A DNA stretch of 64,000 nucleotides from assembly GCF_024166365.1 (NCBI RefSeq), contig NC_064825.1, positions 99,276,480 to 99,340,479 of the forward strand. The letters run 5' to 3'. The DNA comes from Elephas maximus indicus. Lineage: Eukaryota; Chordata; Mammalia; Proboscidea; Elephantidae. Made by a program: the position numbers and the translations under genes. Below the pieces are notes generated by a model. That model searched no databases, had not been told where the DNA came from, and saw only the letters and a list, made by a program, of their open reading frames with translations. Positions 1-9,905 of the stretch are shown here, piece after piece; the stretch's first letter is position 1, and the number at the start of each line of letters is the position of its first letter.

Positions 1-1600
1 GATTCTTAGACTTGTGGTCCCAGGGGAGGGATATGTGGCCTCCGAGCAAGGATGCGGGAAGGACCAAGCCAGGGACCCTGGGCGGCGGCCCCATGCTGGG
101 AAGCAGGTCCTTGGAGGGAAACAAGTTCTGGTTACTCCCATCAGCACGGCCAGGCCCCCGGGGAGGTTCCCCTGGGCTCCAGTTCCCCGAGTCCCCAAGA
201 ATCTCCCTGCCCCCCACTCTAGCCTGGCATTCCCTGGGACTTATCCTGGGAGCCAGGGTGCCAGGGTGCCGCCCCCACGAGACCGGCCCTGCCGTCCAGC
301 TCCTGCCTGCCTGCCAGCAGCTGGTGTCCCATTGCACTGTGTACAGTAAGCCCTAGATTAGACGGTGAGGTCATCGCGGCGAAAATGGGGCCGTGGGGGT
401 GGGGCACCAGGGGCTGAAGGTCTGACTTGGGGTCCCACTGGGGGTCTCCCTGGGTCCTCTCCCTTCCTCCCTCTCTGTGTCTCTCAGACTCTCCTCCTCT
501 CAGTCTCCCTTCCTCCGGGTGCACACACTGACACCCCCTCTCAGAGCGTGCTGGGGATTGTCATGGCAACCCTCCAGCAAAATTATCAAAACACTTTTAT
601 CCTCGCAATCGTACCAGACAAAGTGCTAATTCTGAGTGAGGCAGAGCAGTTGGTAGGCTGCTGAAGTCACAGGCTTTGTGCAAAGGGCCCAGTGGGGGGC
701 AGGGTGGGATGGGGGTGAGGGGCAGCTGCAGGAGGTGAGGGCGGGGCTGGGAGGCAGGACCCTCCAGAAGAGGCCCTGTAGTGAGCCTGCCAGAGATGCT
801 GTGTTTGTTGTTGTCTCCCCCACCCCCCCATTTATGCCCCATTCTATTTGCATTCCACCCACATAACCTATGTGCACAACACACACACACACACACACCA
901 CACACGTACACACACCTTAAGCGGCTCAGCTGGGGACACCCAAAGTGCAGATTGACCCAAACAGCATCCTCTGGAGTAATCATCACCTCAATCAGTGCTT
1001 GGAGCCCTGAGGCCCACCTGGTGAGACTTCAGGGTGAAGGTGGAAGACAGTCAGCTGACCCAGGCATCGAACTGGCAACAGGTCTATGCCAGGCCTACAA
1101 AACAGCCTGACAGGAAGGGGCCTGACCCTTTTGCTTCCCCCACCCCTACCACCCCAGGGAGAAGCAGAGAGAACTGTGAGCAAAACTGCCTCCAACCTGC
1201 TTCTTCAGTCTTGCTGTGTGACCTCAGTGCCTCCTTGCCCTCTCTGTGTCCCAGGGTTCTCTCTGCATCCCTGCTCCCTTCTGACCCAGTCCCAGGGTAC
1301 CACAGGCTCCCTTGGAAACAAAGCCCTGGTGATAGCTGAAGAACTGGTAGTTGCTTTTTTTAAAACCCCAGCTCTCCCAAAAAGCCAAAGTGTGGGAGGG
1401 GATGGTGGAGGAGGTGGTGGCACAAGCCCCTCCCTGGTCTGCTGCCATCTTCTTGCCCCATCTGCTCCCCCAGTGGCCCCCTACCTGGAGGCGAGCCTCC
1501 CCCACAGCCCCAGCTGGGCTGCTTGCTGCTTTCTGGCCCAAGAGGAAAGATCCACTTCCTGTGAATGGGTTCCCTGGCCCTGGCATCCTCCTGAGGATTC
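1..1600. other. GC-rich single-copy sequence, no gene seen
   Basis: Mostly GC-rich sequence without a recognisable interspersed repeat, apart from the CA microsatellite near 875-917. Open frames here, up to about 210 codons, are low-complexity and proline/serine/glycine-rich, overlap each other on both strands and match no family I know. I read them as compositional. A block at about 545-660 with balanced composition may be a conserved non-coding element (see findings). Confidence 0.5.
875..917. repeat. (CA)n microsatellite
   Basis: An imperfect run of AC dinucleotides, interrupted by single bases (for example CACACGTACACAC). A simple sequence repeat; no function inferred. Confidence 0.9.
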
Positions 1601-1770
1601 TAGAATGTTAGAGCCAGAGGTACCCCCAGGGAATCAGTCTAGCTTCCTCACTTCACAGATGGTGAAATCAGGGCTCGGAGATGAGCAGCAACTGGCTCAA
1701 GGCTGTGGAGTGCATGGGTGATGAGGCCGATACTGCAGCCGGGCGTGCTGACTTCTAGCCTGGGCCTCTT
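1600..1770 (-). repeat. Ancient MIR- or L3-like repeat fragment
   Basis: Contains the degenerate pattern 'cttcacagatggtgaaatcagggctcggag' style of an old mammalian repeat read on the minus strand: a CACAGATGG-type block followed by an AACTGGCTCAAGG block. Strongly diverged, so the family is uncertain between MIR and L3/CR1. Confidence 0.45.
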
Positions 1771-1809
1771 CTCATCTCTCCAGAGAGGCGGCAAGATATG
1801 GAGTTGCAA

Positions 1810-2035
1810 GCAAGGAAGGAGCACTGATTTTGGAGTTGGGCAGACCTGGCTTTGAGTCTCAGCTTTAGTACTTAGGACTTAGAGCAATCTGGTAAGCTAC
1901 AAAACACCCTGCATCCTCATCCAGCAAATGGGGGTGATACCGGGATTCCCCTCAAAGGGTGACATGAGGATGATTTTGATGAGATGATATGTGCCAAGCA
2001 TACTTGGCACAGCGTTGAGCAGATAATAGTTCTGA
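1810..2035 (+). repeat. MIR SINE fragment
   Basis: Follows the MIR order on the + strand: a TGGAGTTGGGCAGACCTGG-like tRNA part, a degenerate core, an AAATGGGGGTGATACC block, then a GATGATATGTGCCAAGC tail. Ancient and diverged. Confidence 0.7.
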
Positions 2036-2046
2036 TGTCTCTCCGC

Positions 2047-2455
2047 CTTTGTTTCCTAGTGCTGCCATAACAAAATACCACAAAGTGGGTGGCTTTAAAG
2101 AACAGAAACTTAATGTCTCACAGTTCTGGAGGCTGGAAGCCCAAATTTAGGGTGTTGGCAGGACCATGCTCTCTGCTTATCCTAGGGGAAGATCCTTGTC
2201 TACTCCAGCCGCCAGTAGCCCTGGGCATTTCTTGGTGTTCCTTGGCTTAGGGTGTATCTTCACATGGCTTCTGTTTTTCCCATTACGTGACTCTTTTTGT
2301 GTTCTTTTTTATAAGACACCACTCAGAGGGATTAGGACTAGGGCCCACCCTGCTCTAGAATGACTTACCTGATAATATCTTCAAAGAAAGACTCTGTTTC
2401 CCCACACAAGGTCACATTAACAGGAACAGGACCAGGACTTCAACATACCTCTTTT
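2047..2455 (-). mobile_element. MLT1-type MaLR LTR, minus strand
   Basis: Begins CTAGTGCTGCCATAACA, continues AATACCACAAAGTGGGTGG and TCTCACAGTTCTGGAGGCTGG, and ends in a CACATTAACAGG...CTTCAACATA block. This is the reverse complement of the MLT1 solo LTR arrangement, whose 3' end normally reads TGTTATGGCAGCCCTAG. It is an old ERVL-MaLR relic without coding capacity; its boundaries are approximate. Confidence 0.75.
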
Positions 2456-2459
2456 GGGT

Positions 2460-3100
2460 ATGGTTTGGGTATGTCAGTCCACAATACCCTTCTCTCCAAT
2501 CTCAGGGCTACAACCCTGATGAGCAGAGAGGGGCTGCTCTGCGCTTCCTTTACAGGCCAACCCCTGCTCCAGGCGAGTCAACTTTGTGCTTCCTGGAAAA
2601 TCCAGAATTGACCCTTCCACTCTAGCCTCTGCAAACTCAGCAAGACTCAGAGCGCTTGCCCCTGGGCAACAGGGACCAGGATCCAAGGCCAGGTAGCCCC
2701 CAGTGCCCAGTCCTTCCCCGGTCTGCCCACCACTCCTAGGTACAGGCAGTTCTCACTGGATAGCTTTCCCTACCCTCCTTTCAGCCTTTGGAGGAGAGAT
2801 GGATGTGGGAGGGGTGGTCTGTTGAAAGAGGAATTGCTATCTTTGAGACCCCCTAGAACCGCTTTGGGCACCAGGAGTAACACCTCGACGTGGTCCACCT
2901 CTGTTGCCTGGAATCCCACCGCCGGAGACATTCCTTAGAGCTCCACATTGCTGTGTCTGCTTCCTCTTATAAATTGTGACTTAGACAGGGAGGATAAGCC
3001 ACCAAAACCCCAAAGTGCCCTCTGCAGGAGAGGGTTTTTGGCACGTTTTGCTGACATCTTATCAGCCAAGTTGGAGGGCTGAGTAGGTTCGGGCGTGAGA
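2460..3100. other. Non-coding stretch, no gene seen
   Basis: Single-copy-looking sequence. I found no credible ORF, RNA gene or recognisable repeat. Short open frames on both strands lack any protein-like character. Confidence 0.5.
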
Positions 3101-3320
3101 TAATGAAGCCGAAAGGAACTTTTATTTCATGCTTAAGGCCTGCTAGGCACTATGCTAGGTGCTTTCCATACATTAATCATTGGCCCCAGGGACATCACCC
3201 ATGTTTTCTAGGTGCACGACCTGAATTTCAGAGAGTGTGGCCTCTCCAGGGTCACAGAATAAGTGTGAGTCCTTGGTGGAGCTGGGTCTCCAGGATTTCA
3301 TAATCTAGGTCTGTGTTCTT
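3100..3320 (-). repeat. MIR fragment, minus strand
   Basis: Reads like the MIR reverse complement: TGCTAGGCACTATGCTAGG, CTTTCCATACATTAATCAT, a degenerate 'lower-case core', then GGGTCACAGAATAAGTG and a GAGCTGGGTCTCCAGG end. Moderately diverged. Confidence 0.65.
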
Positions 3321-3789
3321 CTGACCCGACAGTAGCCCTTGGCTGGGCTCCTGGGGAAGTTGGGGAGGGAGTCCTGGCTGGGAAGGGTCATTGGCAAGAC
3401 CAGGGAATCTAGACAGCACATGTTGGAGCTCATATCTCGTCCTTGAGAGATTTCAATCTGTCCACCCTTCCTTCTCAGACGCAGCGTTGTGAGCAGGGCC
3501 CGTGGCCAGACTTCCAGGTGGAAGCATGAAGGGGATGATCTCACGGCTAATTGGGGACCCTGGTTGTGAAGGGCTCACCTCCTTTCCTACTTTCATCTCC
3601 CCTGGCCAGGGTGGCAGGAGCATCCAATCCAGGGAAGTTGAGAGGGGTGACTTAGGGTGCCTCAGCCCGTGGCCTGGGAATCTGAAGCTGGAGAAGCTGT
3701 GTATGTTGGAAAGGAAGCCCTGATAGAGGTAGGCTGCTTCTGGTGCAGCCCCTTCCTTGGCCTGCCAGGAGCCATGGGAGCAGAGAAGT

Positions 3790-4030
3790 AGGATGTCTGT
3801 TCATTCAGTGGGAACCCATGAGCCCCCACCATGTGCCAGCTCTGTCCTAAGTCCTGGGGTAAGGCAGTAGACATGCCTGACAGTCCAGTGAGGAAGGCAG
3901 ACAATACAGAAGTACAGACAAACAAGAAAACCTTTCAGATAGTTATATTGCAGAGTAAAAGGGATAGAGTGACTGGGGGGTAACTTTAAATAGAGAGAAG
4001 ACCTCTCTGAAGAGGTAACATTTGAGCTCA
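3790..4030 (+). repeat. L2 LINE 3' fragment
   Basis: Shows the L2 3'-end order: TCATTCAGTGGGAAC..., CACCATGTGCCAGC, AGGCAGACAATACAG, and GAAGAGGTAACATTTGAGC. No coding sequence remains. A MIR-like block follows at about 4030-4130 (TAGCTTGTCCTAGGCCACG, TAGAGCCAGGCTGGGAT). Confidence 0.6.
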
Positions 4031-4424
4031 GACCTCTACAGTTCAGAAACACAAATAGCTTGTCCTAGGCCACGCAGCAAGTCCATGGTAGAGCCAGGCT
4101 GGGATCTATCTCTAGACACCCATTCCAGCAGTCTCCCTCCTTCTAGAAACATTCTTCTCTTGGGTTCTGACACGTTTCCCTGGTTTCTCTCCTACTCTGT
4201 CGTCCACTGCTTCTCAGACTCCTTGACTGGCTCATCCTCTTCCCAGTGTGGCTGTTCCCAGCGCTTCTCTGTCTGGAGGGTGGGCTTTTCCCAGTCTCCT
4301 GGCATTGAGCACCACCTGTATACACCCTAATGACTCCAGAACTTTCACCCCGTTCCCTTGCCTCTCCCCTGAGTAGCAGTGGCCTGCTTGGCATTGCCTC
4401 TTGGATGTCCAATAGCTCTATTAG

Positions 4425-4722
4425 TTAGGATAATGTTAGGTTGATATAATAAGGAGATCCCAAATTAGAGTGGTTAAAAAATACCCAGTTGATCGCTTTC
4501 TCGTATAATAGTTCCAAGGAAGGTATTTCGGGCTGGCAGATAGTTCAGTTCTATATGATCATTTAAGGACTCAAACTACACCTACTTCTCACTTATCAAC
4601 TGTCTTGTTATCCAACATTTTGCATTTATGAGAATAGCAATAAATCTGACTATTTTGCACATTAAGAATGTACATATGGCAGTAACAAACACTGAGGCAC
4701 GAGGCGAGAGTAACGCTGGCTG
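4425..4722 (-). repeat. Ancient repeat, family not named (left part)
   Basis: Starts TTAGTTAGGATAATGTTAGG and continues AAATTAGAGTGGTTAAAAAA. The same ancient family occurs at 20930-21290 and 27230-27600 (minus), and at 14866-15300 and 16503-19850 (plus). Its minus-strand form ends with an ACATTCCA...CACATGGC...ACCTAGCTGCAAG block, seen at 5060-5105. I recognise the family as widespread in mammals but cannot name it with confidence. Confidence 0.45.
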
Positions 4723-4920
4723 TGATGGTCAAGGTTGCATGTCAGCTTAACTGGGCCATGATTCTCAGTGGGTTGGCAGTTATGTAATGATGTAATTTGG
4801 CAGTTATGTAATGATGTCATTCTCCATTTTGTGATCTGATATGGTCATCCTCCATTTTTGCATAACACCTATTTTTGCACAATGACCTGGTTTTTGGAAC
4901 CTAACCATGAAGATGAAGAG
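4722..4920 (+). mobile_element. ERVL-type LTR 5' fragment
   Basis: Begins TGTGATGGTCAAGGTTGCAT, then GGGCCATGATTCTCAGTG, which resembles the start of the complete LTR at 18630-19108. It then diverges into an ATGATGTCATTCTCCATTTTG block. Contains a local direct repeat, TTGGCAGTTATGTAATGATG, at about 4773 and 4798. No LTR end or target-site duplication could be fixed. Confidence 0.45.
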
Positions 4921-4954
4921 TGGGTGTAATAATGGCTCTGCCATCTTTAATAGG

Positions 4955-5180
4955 GAGCATCTTAGGTCTCAGGTTATCATTCTTCCAGCCAGTGTGAGGA
5001 GAAAACATAAAAGTCTTAACTAAGTGAGGCAGAAACCACACATATCCCTTCTGCTCACATTCCACTGATGAGAGTTTAGACACATGGCTGTACCTAGCTG
5101 CAAGAGAAGCTGGAAAATGTGACCCAGCTGGGTAGATAGCAGTTTCCACCACAGTCCACTGTCTAAAACAGTGAAGGCTT
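4955..5180 (-). repeat. Ancient repeat, family not named (right part)
   Basis: Continues the element of 4425-4722 after the LTR fragment: ATTCTTCCAGCCAGTGTGAG, then CACATTCCACTGATG and GGCTGTACCTAGCTGCAAG, then AAGCTGGAAAATGTGAC. The order is that of the minus-strand form of the family. Confidence 0.45.
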
Positions 5181-6047
5181 CCCTGCCCTGGAAGTGAATG
5201 TAGTCTGCTTAGACCCTGTACCTGCTGTTTGGGGGTGACCCTTTTGTCCTGTGTGCTCTCTGGTCCTTGGCTTTGCCCTTCCTTTTTCATCATTGTCCAC
5301 TCAAGAGGCTGTTTGAGAGTTTGTTTGGAGGCCAAGTTGGGAGTGGACAACCATGAGACTTTAACCTTGCAATTTCTTTGATAATTAGATTTTCTTCAGA
5401 AATTTAGGTTTTAGATCAATCTGCTTCAAGTCAGTTCCATGTGCCAAAAACCATATCCAAAGTTACTTTCTTCATAAAATTCTGAAGTCTGTCTTCTTGC
5501 CCAACCCATCCTTTTCTCCCTTATTTCAAATGAAAGTTGCCTTAAGGACCATCTGAAATAATAGGCTTGCATGGAAAGGCAACACTCTTAATTAATACTT
5601 GTTGCATGTGTGAACCCTTTGTTTGGCTTAATGTTTGGCCTAATAGGCTTTGAGAAAGGCTCTGAGTCACAACAATCTGATCTTCTGCTGTTTTGACAAA
5701 ACCAGTTGGCTTTTCCAACTCCGAAGACACCAGTTTTCTGGACACTCTATTTCTGTCTATCTCTGCTTGTAAACTGGTTGGCCAATCTCTTTCCTGTAAT
5801 ACCTTGCTAAAAGCAGCATCAAGCAGCCAACTCATGAAAACATTTTTGGCTCTTTCCAACCACTTTTTCTACAATGATAGATTTAGTAGGCATGCGGTTC
5901 GTCTTCCAAGTTATCACAGGTGATGTTTTTAACAAATGTTTTGTTACAGCAGAACAAGGATCACCAGCTTTCCATCCTCTAATATCTGTTTCCATTTGGC
6001 TTATCTCGTATTGGCTAAGTCAATGCCACATTATTTCTAGCCTTGAG
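5180..6047. other. Unassigned AT-balanced stretch
   Basis: About 0.87 kb that I cannot assign. A 105-codon open frame on the minus strand (5542-5859) and a 76-codon frame on the plus strand (5693-5923) overlap, and neither shows a recognisable motif. The even composition and the lack of low-complexity sequence make this look like a decayed older element or retrocopy rather than random DNA, but I cannot show it. Confidence 0.3.
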
Positions 6048-6390
6048 ACATTGGTGGTTCAGTGGTAGAATTCTTGCTTTCTACACAGGGGAGCTGGGTT
6101 CAATTCCTGGCCAGTGCACCTCATGTGGAGCCACCACCCATCTGTCATTGGAGGTTTGTGTGTTACTGTGATGCTGAACAGGTTTCAGCATAGCTTTCAG
6201 ACTAAGATGGACTAGGAAGAAAGGTCTGGCAATCTACTTCTGAAAATTAGCCAATGAAAACTCTGTATATCAGAGCGGTCTGATCCACAACCGATCATGG
6301 GGATGGTGCAGGACCGGCCGGTGGTTTGTTCCATTGTGCGTGGGGTCGCCGTGAGTCGAGTTGGCTCCATGGCAGCTAACAACAACAGGA
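6048..6390 (+). mobile_element. tRNA-Gly-headed SINE with RTE-derived body
   Basis: The first 70 bases resemble tRNA-Gly: an A-box TGGTTCAGTGG (6055-6065) followed by TAGAATTC, and a B-box GGTTCAATTCC (6097-6107), which together form a polymerase III internal promoter. The middle (about 6180-6255: ACAGGTTTCAGC, GACTAAGATGGACTAGGAAG, TCTACTTCTGAAAA) matches the 5' region of the RTE at 22870. The end (about 6310-6390: GTCGCCGTGAGTCGAGTTGG and a CTAACAACAACA tail) matches the RTE 3' end. Other copies are at 12063-12397 (minus) and 37408-37756 (plus). Not a functional tRNA gene, because the anticodon arm is degenerate. Confidence 0.8.
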
Positions 6391-6404
6391 CAATCAAGGC
6401 CTTA

Positions 6405-6570
6405 TGTGACTCTCCCTACTGCTCATCCCCTTCATCCCCTCCGCTTTAGTCAGTCACACATGCTTTCTTGCTACTCCAAGCTTGTTCCTGCCTTAGAGCC
6501 TTTGCCCTCTGCCTGCAATACTCTTCTCTCACTTTGTCATGTGGTTGCCTCTTTCTCTGTCCAACACAAA
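6405..6570 (-). repeat. L2 LINE fragment, minus strand
   Basis: Contains CAAGCTTGTTCCTGCCTTAG, AGCCTTTGCCCTCTGCCTG and AATACTCTTCTCTC, the usual order of the L2 3' region on the reverse strand. Confidence 0.65.
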
Positions 6571-6589
6571 GCAAGCACTAGCTACTTCA

Positions 6590-6847
6590 TTCCAGTGGGT
6601 AAGAGTGAGGGCTCTGGAGCCAAGCTGTCCGGGTTTGAATCTCAGCTCAGCCACTTACTAGCTGTGTAACCTTGGGGCAAGTTGCGGCACTTCTCTGTGC
6701 CTTGGTTTTCCGATAATAATCAAAGTGCTTTTTTCCCAAGGTTCTTGAAAGGAGTAAATAAAATGGCTAACTCTTATGCTAAATGAGTTAATACATTAAA
6801 AAGTACTCAGAGCATGACACACAATAAGCATTTAATAGTGTTATTAT
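6590..6847 (+). repeat. MIR SINE, split by an AfroSINE
   Basis: Well-preserved MIR: GGGCTCTGGAGCCAAGC, GGTTTGAATCTCAGCTCAG, CCACTTACTAGCTGTGTAAC, then AATGAGTTAATACATTAAAA and AATAAGCATTTAATAGTG. The last bases (6836-6847) are duplicated after the AfroSINE that follows, so the MIR is the older element. Confidence 0.85.
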
Positions 6848-7032
6848 GGAGGCCGTCCCTGAGCGGTACAGTTATATGCTCACCTGTTAACCGAAAGGTT
6901 GGAGGTTTGAGTCCACCCAGAGGCACCTCAGAAGAAAGGCCTGGCAATCTACTAAAAAAGCTTTTGAAACACAGTTCTCCTCTGACACACATGGGGTCGC
7001 AATGAGTCAGAATTTACTCGATGGCAGCTGAT
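6848..7032 (+). mobile_element. AfroSINE (long subtype) with perfect 12-bp TSD
   Basis: Body: CTGAGCGGTACAGTTATATG, TTAACCGAAAGGTTGGAGG, GAGTCCACCCAGAGGCACC, GAAGAAAGGCCTGGCAATC, and a terminal GGGTCGCAATGAGTCAGAAT. The flanking direct repeat TAGTGTTATTAT occurs at 6836-6847 and 7033-7044 without mismatch. This subtype carries the GAAAGGCCTGGCAATCTACT block also present in the RTE 5' region. An Afrotheria-diagnostic element. Confidence 0.85.
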
Positions 7033-7044
7033 TAGTGTTATTAT

Positions 7045-7290
7045 TATGCATCAGGTGTCAGTGTAAATAGCAGCCGCTCTGATCGCCACTCTGAATATCT
7101 CTCCTCCTTTGTTTTCATCACAGCACACGCTCTTGTTTAGCTGTTTGTTGCCTCTTTTCCCCCCACCAGAACATAACTCTTATGAGGGAGGGACTGTCTT
7201 TTTTGTTCACTTCCATGCCTTCTTCCATACTGTATACAGTAGGTTCTTAATAAATCTTTGTTGGATGGATATGGGAGGAATGAATGCCAA
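7045..7290 (-). repeat. L2 LINE fragment, minus strand
   Basis: Shows ACCAGAACATAACTCTTATG, AGGGAGGGACTGTC, TTTTGTTCACTTCCATGCC and TAATAAATCTTTGTTGGATG, the reverse-strand L2 3' order ending in the AATAAATnTTTGTTG block. Confidence 0.7.
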
Positions 7291-7529
7291 ATCCTAATTC
7301 CCTCCTTTGCCAGCATCCTGTGAGCCTTGCCGGGTGCCTGCCAGGTGCACTGCTCTGGCTGTGCCCGCAGCTCAGGCCCCAAGGTCGGGGACTAGCTCAT
7401 AGTTTCCCCAAACAGGCCTGGAGTCCTAGGACACATGGCAGGGTCTGACAGCTGCTCGCAGCAGTCCTGGGTGGGCACTGGTGGGTTTTGGCTCATTTGT
7501 CTCAGCCCAGAGCAGGGATTATGAGACAT

Positions 7530-7697
7530 GGAAACCCTGGTAGCATAGTGGCTAAGAGTTCAGCTGCTAACAAAAGGCCAGCAGTTCAAATCCACGAGGT
7601 GATCCTTGGAAACCCTATGGGGTAGTTCTGCTCTGTCCTGTATGGTCACTATGAGTTGGAATCAACTTGATGGCAATGGGTTTGGTTTTGGTTTACC
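7530..7697 (+). mobile_element. AfroSINE (short subtype)
   Basis: Head GAAACCCTGGTAGCATAGTG, GTTCAGCTGCTAAC and AAAAGGCCAGCAGTTCAAAT, body CCTTGGAAACCCTATGGGG, end GGTCACTATGAGTTGGAATC and a T-rich GGGTTTGGTTTTGG tail. The tRNA-like A and B boxes are still recognisable. Confidence 0.85.
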
Positions 7698-7699
7698 AG

Positions 7700-7915
7700 A
7701 TATAGACTCCAGCGTCTGCCCCACCTGGTTTCCTCAGTTACTAGTGGGAAAGTGACTTATCCTCTCTCTCTTCTTCCTCAGTTTTCTCAGTGTAAAACCG
7801 GGAAGTGTCAGTTATCACACAGGGGTGTTATGAGGGTGAAGTAGGATGATACATGTAAAACAGAGTTCACTGGCCGGCTTGGAGTAAAGCTCTGCAGGTG
7901 TTTACCGGAGATGCT
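7700..7915 (+). repeat. MIR fragment
   Basis: TTTCCTCAGTTACTAGTGG, GACTTATCCTCTCTCTC, CAGTTTTCTCAGTGTAAAAC, GTTATGAGGGTGAAGTAGG and an ACATGTAAAACAGAG tail follow the MIR 3' half order. Confidence 0.65.
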
Positions 7916-8057
7916 GCAGGTACGCAGCTATTATTGTTGTTGTCGTTCGTGTCATATCCAAGGGTCATTCTTTTCTGAGCATGTACCTGTACCCGAGGGA
8001 CTTGGAGGTGGGTGAGGAGACCAACACAGAGAAGAACCGGAATGGAATAATCCACAG

Positions 8058-8110
8058 TGTGTGTGTGTGTGCGTGTGTGTGTCTGTGTCTGTGTGTGTGT
8101 GTCTGTGTTG
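8058..8110. repeat. (GT)n microsatellite
   Basis: TG dinucleotide run interrupted by C (GTGTGTCTGTGTCTGTG), about 0.55 kb upstream of the C11orf96 TATA box. Such a tract can adopt Z-DNA; no function shown. Confidence 0.9.
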
Positions 8111-8632
8111 GAGGAGGGCAGTGGCAAGGATCCAGAAAAATTCGCCCCTTCCCGCGAGCTTAGCTCTGGGATCCCAGCGCGCTAGCTCTCTCTGCTGCAG
8201 GGAGAGCTGGGAGCTGCATCGCGCCATGTGCCCCAGCGCGGAGCTAGCGGTGGAATAACTAGCGCCTTGACTGTGTGCATCTGAGGTTAGGGCCGGCGGG
8301 GAAGAGGACCCGAGTCCCCGCGGCGACCCGTGTTGCTACCGACTGGACTGGTCCCAGAGAGTAAGTTACAGCCCGAGGACCCTGCTCCAGGGCCGCACCT
8401 CTCCCCACCGCGCGCTCCCGGGGTCTGGGATTCTCCCGGAACCCCCCGCGGGCGGGGCCTGCTTTCGGGAGCCGGGTTGGGGGCGGGGGAAGGGTGAGCG
8501 GGCGGTGCCTGGGAAGGGGCCGTTACTTTCCCTGAGTGGCGGGGCGACGTCCGGCGGAAGGGCGCGGGGCGCGCACGCTTTAAATGTCATTCGCTGTCAT
8601 CCGAGCTTGCAGCCGTGTGGGCAGGAGCGGGC

Positions 8633-9305
<673 letters not shown>

Positions 9306-9905
9306 GGGGAGCCGTCCAGAGCGAGCGGGGACCAGGCGCCTCCGCGGCCGGCCAGGGACCAGCGTGCGACTCGGAAAGGGGTCCGCTTCCCGCTCCCCGG
9401 GGACCCCAGGACTGCCGCCCCCCGCGCGCTGGGACGCCTGCCCGGCTGCGAACTGGTTGGTGCGTCCAAAGTCGGCTCGCCCTGGCCGGGAGCGCGCGCT
9501 GGGGCACAGGGGAGGGGGCCGCTTTTTTTGCCCTTGTAAATGTTTATTTTTTAACTCTTCCGAGTACGAACTGTGCTGTGAGTGTGTGCGCGGAGGCGCC
9601 CGCGCCCAGTCGGCCCCTTGTCCGATGGTTTGCAACTCCGACTCTGCACACCTCTCCACCGTGCTCCCAGCGCACACCGGTCCACACTCACGCAAACACA
9701 CTCTCTCTCGCTGAACACTTTTATAATTGTTAGGCGCGGCCAGTGGGACTTGGGACGCAGCCCAGCTGCTGCTGCGGCTGGAGGATTGATATTTATTTTT
9801 GCATTGCGATGGCTGACGGCGTTTATTTAACGATCTTTTTACCTGGATATGTCTGTGAGGCTCCTGAACGGAGACAAATAAAGCCAATATATTTGCACAG
9901 TGCAT
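9306..9905 (+). other. C11orf96 3' UTR with AU-rich motifs
   Basis: About 0.6 kb between the stop codon and the probable cleavage site. The first half is GC-rich. The second half carries TTTATTTTTT near 9541 and ATTTA pentamers at 9791-9795 and 9825-9829, in T-rich context. These are candidate AU-rich elements for rapid mRNA decay, as expected for an inducible transcript. The end is inferred from the polyA signal. Confidence 0.65.
9877..9882 (+). terminator. Polyadenylation signal AATAAA
   Basis: Canonical AATAAA, followed by CCAATATATTTGCACAGTG, so cleavage is likely about 15-25 bases later (near 9897-9907). It sits 572 bases after the C11orf96 stop codon. Confidence 0.8.

Noticed and set aside
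875-917. CRISPR-like or other regular array
   Set aside because: It is a dinucleotide microsatellite. No repeats with regular unique spacers were seen anywhere, as expected for a mammalian genome.
1086-1721. 211-codon plus-strand open frame
   Set aside because: Its product is Pro/Ser/Gly-rich low-complexity sequence, it overlaps open frames on the other strand, and its end runs into an ancient MIR/L3-like repeat.
6048-6115. Functional tRNA-Gly gene
   Set aside because: The A and B boxes match, but the anticodon and acceptor stems are degraded and the sequence continues into an RTE-derived body; it is a SINE head.
8358-8366. Splice donor (GAGAGTAAGTTA) upstream of C11orf96
   Set aside because: The base before GT is A and no matching acceptor or exon was recognised. 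It lies upstream of the TATA box, so it would need another promoter.
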